DNA from: Aestuariivirga sp.
GTDB lineage: Bacteria > Pseudomonadota > Alphaproteobacteria > Rhizobiales > Aestuariivirgaceae
Assembly: GCA_030680855.1 (NCBI GenBank)
Contig: JAUXUN010000025.1
Location: 62,001 to 126,000, forward strand
Direction of reading: 5' to 3'
Length of the DNA stretch: 64,000 bases
Part shown: piece after piece, positions 59,047 through 64,000 of the stretch
How positions within the stretch are numbered: the stretch's first letter is position 1
Layout: every line of letters begins with the position of its first letter
Program-made: the position numbers and the translations under genes
The notes under the pieces: generated by a model
Databases searched by the model: none
The model's input: only the letters and a program-made list of their open reading frames with translations
Told to the model about the DNA's origin: nothing

Positions 59047-60142
59047 ACACCTCGCATTTCTGCATCTCTGAAATGTCGATGTATTCATCGGGCTTGTGGG
59101 CCTGTTCGATGGAGCCGGGGCCGCAGATGATGGCGGGAATGCCGATCTGCTGGAACAGGCCAGCCTCGGTGCAGTAGGACACCGCATGGGTGCCGTTGGC
59201 GCCAGCGAGATGGAGCGCCAAATGTTCGGCGGGCGAATTATCCTCAGGCGCCAGGCCCGGCACGATATTGGTTTGCTGGTTGTTGATGCCTGTATTGCCT
59301 GCGATTTTCCTCATTGCCGGTTCAAGGCTCGCGGCGTATTTTTCAAAGCGGGCCGGCACTTCCGTGGGATCTGCCAGCGGCAGGAGCCTCGTTTCCCACT
59401 GGAAGGAACAATGGCGCGGGATGATGTTCTTGGCGGTGCCGCCCTCTATGACGCCGACATGGATTGTCGAATAGGGCGGATTAAAGCGGTGCGAGGGATC
59501 GCCGCGCGCGGTCAAATCTTCGCGGATGCGGTTGATTTCGCCCAGCAGCTCGCCTGCCACCATGATGGCGTTCACGCCCTGGCCGGTAAGGCTTGAATGG
59601 GCCTCAAGGCCCGTCACTTCGGTGGAGAAGGTGAGTGCCGCCTTGTGGGCATTCACAACCTGCATCGAGGTTGGCTCGCCCACAATTACGGCTCTTGGCT
59701 TTTTCATGTGATCGCGGATGTGGGCCACGAGCGGCCTAACGCCCTTGCAGCCCACTTCCTCATCGCAGGAGAGCGCCAGATGAATTGGGGTTTTCAAATT
59801 GGCGGCCTTGAATTGCGGCACCAGTGCCAAAGCCACGGCGATAAAGCCCTTCATGTCACAGGTGCCGCGGCCATAGAGACGGCCATCGCGCTCTTTAAGC
59901 TCAAAGGGATTGCTCGCCCATGCCTGGCCGTCAACCGGCACCACGTCGGTGTGGCCCGACAGCACAATGCCGCCGGCGATATCGGGGCCGATGGTGGCAA
60001 AGAGATTGGTTTTCCTTCCCGCCTCATAGTCCACGCGGAAATGCGGAATGTCCCAGCTGTCGAGATAGCCCTCGACAAACTCGATCAGGGGAATGTTGCT
60101 ATCACGGCTGGTAGTGTCAAAGCGCACGAGCTCCGCCAGCAT
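59015..60142 (-). CDS. argE: Acetylornithine deacetylase (M20)
   Basis: LAELVRFDTTSRDSN, LSGHTDVVPVDGQAW, YGRGTCDMKGFIA; ORF track overextends upstream into apaG. Confidence 0.93.
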   Translation of the reverse strand: MLAELVRFDTTSRDSNIPLIEFVEGYLDSWDIPHFRVDYEAGRKTNLFATIGPDIAGGIVLSGHTDVVPVDGQAWASNPFELKERDGRLYGRGTCDMKGFIAVALALVPQFKAANLKTPIHLALSCDEEVGCKGVRPLVAHIRDHMKKPRAVIVGEPTSMQVVNAHKAALTFSTEVTGLEAHSSLTGQGVNAIMVAGELLGEINRIREDLTARGDPSHRFNPPYSTIHVGVIEGGTAKNIIPRHCSFQWETRLLPLADPTEVPARFEKYAASLEPAMRKIAGNTGINNQQTNIVPGLAPEDNSPAEHLALHLAGANGTHAVSYCTEAGLFQQIGIPAIICGPGSIEQAHKPDEYIDISEMQKCEVFMKRLLEHCR

Positions 60143-60174
60143 GGCGTGGGCCGAATAATCATTTTTTATTTTTT

Positions 60175-60576
60175 TCAATTTACGCTGTGCTCGCCATAAG
60201 GGCTGTCGAGGGAGAAGGCCGGCACGTCGACTTCGAAGGTTTCGCCGTGCTGGTTTTTCATGTGGTAGCTGCCCACCATGAAGCCATTGGGGGTGGAAAG
60301 CGGGCAGCCCGAGGTATACTGGAAATTCTCGCCGGGCTTGAGGGTTGGCTGCTCGCCCACCACGCCATCGCCGCGCACTTCCTGGATGCGCCCGAAGGCA
60401 TCGGTGATTTTCCAATAGCGTGACAATAGCGTTACGATTTCCGCCCCCTGGTTTTCAACGGTGATGGTATAGGCCCAGACGAATTTGGCTTCGTCGGGCC
60501 GCGACTGGCCTTCGAGAAACTGCGGCTGCACATGAATGCGGATATTGCGGGTCGTGCGGTTGTACATGGACAACAA
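60175..60576 (-). CDS. apaG: ApaG-domain protein
   Basis: 133 aa; YTITVENQGAEIVTLLSRYWKITDAFGRIQEVRGDGVVGEQPTLKPGENFQYTSG. Confidence 0.94.
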   Translation of the reverse strand: MLSMYNRTTRNIRIHVQPQFLEGQSRPDEAKFVWAYTITVENQGAEIVTLLSRYWKITDAFGRIQEVRGDGVVGEQPTLKPGENFQYTSGCPLSTPNGFMVGSYHMKNQHGETFEVDVPAFSLDSPYGEHSVN

Positions 60577-60653
60577 TGTAGCTTACTGCGGGCAGTTTTC
60601 CACTATATGAGTTACCCCCTTGCGAAATATGATGGAAACCCGCCAATAGACCC

Positions 60654-61769
60654 ATGACACGCACCTTGACCACCTCACAGGGCATCCTGCCTGCCCGGCT
60701 CATCGCTGATTATTGCAGCAAAGGCCTTATCAATCCGGGCCGGCCCCTTGATGATGACCAGATTCAACCGGCCAGCCTCGATCTCCGCCTTGGCGAATGG
60801 GCTTACCGGGTTCGGGCGTCGTTCCTGCCCGGCCCCAAGTCAACGGTGGAGCAGCGGCTCAAGTCGCTTGTCCTGCACCGGGTCAATTTGAGCGAAGGGG
60901 CAGTTCTCGAAACGGGCTGCGTTTACATCGTGCCCCTGCTTGAATCGCTGAAGCTGCCCAAGGGCGTTTCGGCGGCGGCCAACCCCAAGAGCTCCACCGG
61001 GCGGCTTGATATTTTCACCCGGGTGATTGCCGATTACGCCCAGGAGTTTGACAAGGTGCCGGAGGCCTATGAGGGGCCGCTCTATGCGGAAATCTCGCCT
61101 CGCACCTTTTCCATCCTGGCGCGCACGGGATCCAGGCTTTCGCAAATCCGCTTCCGGGCCGGAGCCTCGCTGGCGTCCGATGAGATTATCCGCGCGCTGC
61201 ACGCCAATGAGGGCCTGATCTCGCAGGGACAGGTCAATATCGACAATGGCCTGGCGCTTACCATTGATCTTTCCGGGGCTGACAAGGACAATCCGGTCGG
61301 TTTCCGGGCGAAGCGCCATTCGGGCCTTGTCGATGTGGACAAGAAGGCGGGCCTTGAGGCGTCCGATTTCTGGGAACCCATCTGGCAGCGGGGCTCGTTG
61401 GTGCTTGACCCCGACCAGTTTTACATCCTCGCTTCCAAGGAAGCGGTGCGGGTGCCGCCGACGCATGCGGCGGAAATGGTTCCGTTCAATCCGCTGGTGG
61501 GCGAATTCCGCGTGCATTACGCGGGATTTTTTGATCCCGGCTTCGGCCACAGCTCCGGCCATGGCGAAGGGGCACGCGCCGTTCTCGAAGTTCGTTCGCA
61601 CGAGGTGCCGTTCATTCTGGAGGACGGGCAGATCATCGGGCGGCTGGTCTATGAGCCGCTGACGGAAGTGCCATCACAGGTCTATGGCCAGGGCATTGGG
61701 TCGAATTACCAGCGGCAGGGGCTGAAGCTGTCGAAGCATTTCAGGCCCTATGATCCGGGCAAGCGGTAA
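60654..61769 (+). CDS. dcd: 2'-deoxycytidine 5'-triphosphate deaminase
   Basis: 371 aa; DDDQIQPASLDLRLGEWAYRVRASFLPG, NPKSSTGRLDIFTRVI. Confidence 0.9.
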   Translation: MTRTLTTSQGILPARLIADYCSKGLINPGRPLDDDQIQPASLDLRLGEWAYRVRASFLPGPKSTVEQRLKSLVLHRVNLSEGAVLETGCVYIVPLLESLKLPKGVSAAANPKSSTGRLDIFTRVIADYAQEFDKVPEAYEGPLYAEISPRTFSILARTGSRLSQIRFRAGASLASDEIIRALHANEGLISQGQVNIDNGLALTIDLSGADKDNPVGFRAKRHSGLVDVDKKAGLEASDFWEPIWQRGSLVLDPDQFYILASKEAVRVPPTHAAEMVPFNPLVGEFRVHYAGFFDPGFGHSSGHGEGARAVLEVRSHEVPFILEDGQIIGRLVYEPLTEVPSQVYGQGIGSNYQRQGLKLSKHFRPYDPGKR

Positions 61770-61812
61770 GGGACTGGACGCGCGTTGCGGCTCCGACTAG
61801 CATCAGGCCCAC

Positions 61813-61887
61813 GCGGGCGTAGTTCAGTGGCAGAACGGTAGCTTCCCAAGCTGCATGTCGTGGGTTCGATTCCCATCGCCCGCTCCA
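61813..61887 (+). tRNA. tRNA-Gly (anticodon CCC), CCA encoded
   Basis: Acceptor GCGGGCG/CGCCCGC, anticodon loop TTCCCAA, T-arm GTGGGTTCGATTCCCAT. Confidence 0.93.
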
Positions 61888-61953
61888 TAATCCATTGTTG
61901 ATGTTCTTAAGGTCGAACTCCCGGAGACGAATCGCCTACTCTCAGAAGGTTTC

Positions 61954-62472
61954 CTATTCCGGATTCCTTGCCTCGATCAGCCAATCGGTGATGCGCCATT
62001 TCCATTTATCCAGCTTGGGCAAGTTCTCCAAAGGAAAATTCACGTTAAACGCCCTGGCTTGACCTTTCGGTATTCTTAGAATGTCCCTACGCGCAATTCC
62101 ACTGCCGACGACGACGCAATTGCTATCATAAGCATCGCAATTTGTGACTTCGATGGTGAGAGCTATGCTTTCAATCTCATAATCGGAGTTATTCTTGATA
62201 ACCCCATAGATGTTCCACAGGGACAGACCCGGGTAGGAGGGTGGAGTCAGCTTGGAATCCGCCATTTCCAAATCTGTTGGCTTCACCAGACTCCTGGCAA
62301 TACTGAGCCTTAGTTCATTGTCAGCACTTTCCTTCGCCGATTGCTGGTACCAAAAGTAGCCCAGCGGAAGAGCAGCAGCCAGCGCGACAAGAAGAAAAAT
62401 GCGGAAGCCAGATGAAACCACTGCAAAATAGATGATGACGAATAATGCGATTACGGCAACTAAAAGGCCCAT
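61954..62472 (-). CDS. Hypothetical membrane protein with FxLYD-like extracytoplasmic domain
   Basis: 172 aa; two TM helices; LWNIYGVIKNNSDYEIESIALTIEVTNCD. Confidence 0.65.
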   Translation of the reverse strand: MGLLVAVIALFVIIYFAVVSSGFRIFLLVALAAALPLGYFWYQQSAKESADNELRLSIARSLVKPTDLEMADSKLTPPSYPGLSLWNIYGVIKNNSDYEIESIALTIEVTNCDAYDSNCVVVGSGIARRDILRIPKGQARAFNVNFPLENLPKLDKWKWRITDWLIEARNPE

Positions 62473-62643
62473 GTTTGTGCATCCGTTTCCTTGAAATTAG
62501 AAGTTCGACCCAGGCAGAACCACTATACAGGAAATGGGAAACGCCAACAGATTAGCAACCGGACTTCGTTTTCGTGCCGCTTCATGCAATTTCCTGGTTC
62601 CAGCAATGTGCAAACCGTCCGCAGGCACGGGCGGCGGCAGCCA

Positions 62644-63672
62644 CTAGGCCTGAAACTTCGACAATCCGTGTTCGGTCTTGTTCCACTTGAAGGGCGCGAA
62701 AACCAATTGCCACAAGGCCATCCAAGCGGCGATGGACATGAGAAGCCAATAGAAAGGCATTGTTGCGATGGTGAACCACCAGCCCCTGAGCCCGCGCTGG
62801 CGCAGCGCCTTAGCGCCTGCCAGCATGGCCACGCCATAGCCGAGCACAAAAACTTCCAGGTTCAGCATGGTCGTTACTGACACATGGAAAGGATTTATGA
62901 CCAGAAACCAGGCGGAAAGTGCTATGAGGAAGGGATGAAACAGGGCCGAGATAAAAATGCCGGCGGTCAGGGCCTGCAGAGTCCAGAATCCCGTGGGGCC
63001 GAGTTCTTTCGCCGTCCTCACGGGATTGCGCATATGCACCAGCCAGGTTTGCATGAAGCCCTTGAGCCAGCGGGCCCGCTGGCCCAGCCAATTGCCGAGC
63101 CGGGTATTGGCCTCCTCATAGGTGAGGCTTTGCACCACGCCAGTGCGAAACCCTAGCCGCGCCAGGCGCAGGCCCAAATCCGCATCTTCCGTCACATTGT
63201 GGGAATCCCAGCCGCCGATTTTCCGCAGGATGTGGGTGCGGAAATGATTTGAGGTTCCGCCCAGGGTGAGCGGCAGGCGGCGCGCCGCAAGGGCCGGCAG
63301 TATCAGGCCAAAGAGCGTGGCATATTCGGCGGTGAACTGGCGGGTTAGCCAGTTTTCATTGGGATTATAGGCGGTGAGCTGTGCCTGCAGGCAGGCCAGC
63401 GTATTATCGGCGCGGAAGAATTCCCGCGCAACTTCGCGCAGTTGATTGGGTTCGGGCACATCTTCGGCATCGTAAATCGTGAGCAGGCTGCCATGGCAGA
63501 ATTGCAACGCGTAGTTCAAGGCCCGGGGCTTTGTCTGCGGCGAGCCTTGCGGCACCACAATGACCTCGATGTGCGGCGGCAGATCAAATTTCTCCAGCGC
63601 GTGGCGGAGGTTCGTATCGAACTCTTCGACGATGATCTTGATTTCCAGTTTTTCAGGCGGGTAGTTCCGGCC
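62644..63672 (-). pseudogene. Glycosyltransferase family 2 (cellulose-synthase-like), 5' truncated
   Basis: NYPPEKLEIKIIVEEFDTNLRH...VVPQGSPQTKPRALNYALQ...RKIGGWDSHNVTEDADLGLRLARLGF...RARWLKGFMQTW; frame ends at TAA (63673-63675) with no N-terminal GT2 portion. Confidence 0.8.
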
Positions 63673-63753
63673 TTATGTATCAAGCGCACCAAGACTGCCT
63701 GAGTTAGGGACACTAAAAGGGGCGTTGTGTTCCCGCAACCCAAGGCCCCCTTC

Positions 63754-64000
63754 ATGCCCGAAACTCTCATAGCCAAGAACCTTGCCGACAAGCGCAAGGA
63801 AATCCAAGCCTATATCGGAAGCCTAGAGCGCGACCTGGAGCAGGCCCGCCGTGACCTGTCGGCCATCATGGCTACGGAACACATATTCAAAGCCCGTGGC
63901 CCGAACGTGACGGCCTACATGGAGCTATCGTTCCTGTTTCCCCGGCATGAGCTTCCCAAGCTGGTTACGGCGGCCTTGACGGCGGCACCGGACGGCATGA
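63754..64000 (+). CDS. Hypothetical coiled-coil protein, partial at window edge
   Basis: MPETLIAKNLADKRKEIQAYIGSLERDLEQARRDLSAIMATEHIFKARGPNVTAYMELSFLFPRHELPKLVTAALTAAPDGM. Confidence 0.6.
   Translation, partial: MPETLIAKNLADKRKEIQAYIGSLERDLEQARRDLSAIMATEHIFKARGPNVTAYMELSFLFPRHELPKLVTAALTAAPDGM

Noticed and set aside
61813-61887. tRNA-Gly as an island attachment site
   Set aside because: No second copy of the tRNA 3' end (gtgggttcgattcccatcgcccgctcca) seen in the remaining 2.1 kb; the island boundary near 63670 looks unrelated.

Overview
This 64-kb window is a gene-dense, high-GC chromosomal segment from an alphaproteobacterium, probably Rhizobiales-like. The lineage call rests on gcrA, the RpoE-ChrR pair, the phoR-pstSCAB-phoU-phoB order and clustered GANTC sites. 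Most of it is core or metabolic: gabT and a second class-III aminotransferase, fabI, aroC, gnd/gntK/SMP-30, a xylose-type sugar cluster (LacI-xylB-xylA-epimerase-Gfo/Idh), gap-rpe, a dipeptide-type ABC transporter, cfa, rpoE-chrR, the Pho regulon, argD-argF-hslO-argE-apaG, dcd and tRNA-Gly(CCC). Accessory signals sit between these genes. (1) A compact GIY-YIG nuclease gene is bounded by a 38-bp perfect inverted repeat, each arm containing a REP-like palindrome. Two other loci carry gene-less inverted pairs of the same palindrome family, giving a REPIN/RAYT-like organisation with a GIY-YIG protein in place of a Y1 transposase. (2) In three places (glycine-zipper lipoprotein, aroC, gcrA) a diverged, mostly synonymous copy of a core gene's 3' end lies 0.3-1 kb downstream, bracketing an accessory ORF or gene remnants. 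(3) An orphan structured RNA-like element follows the aroC copy. (4) argD carries an apparent 1-nt deletion frameshift. (5) A glycosyltransferase gene is truncated by foreign DNA at the right edge. No CRISPR array, rRNA or recognisable transposase was seen. Family names come from reading the supplied translations; no database search was run.
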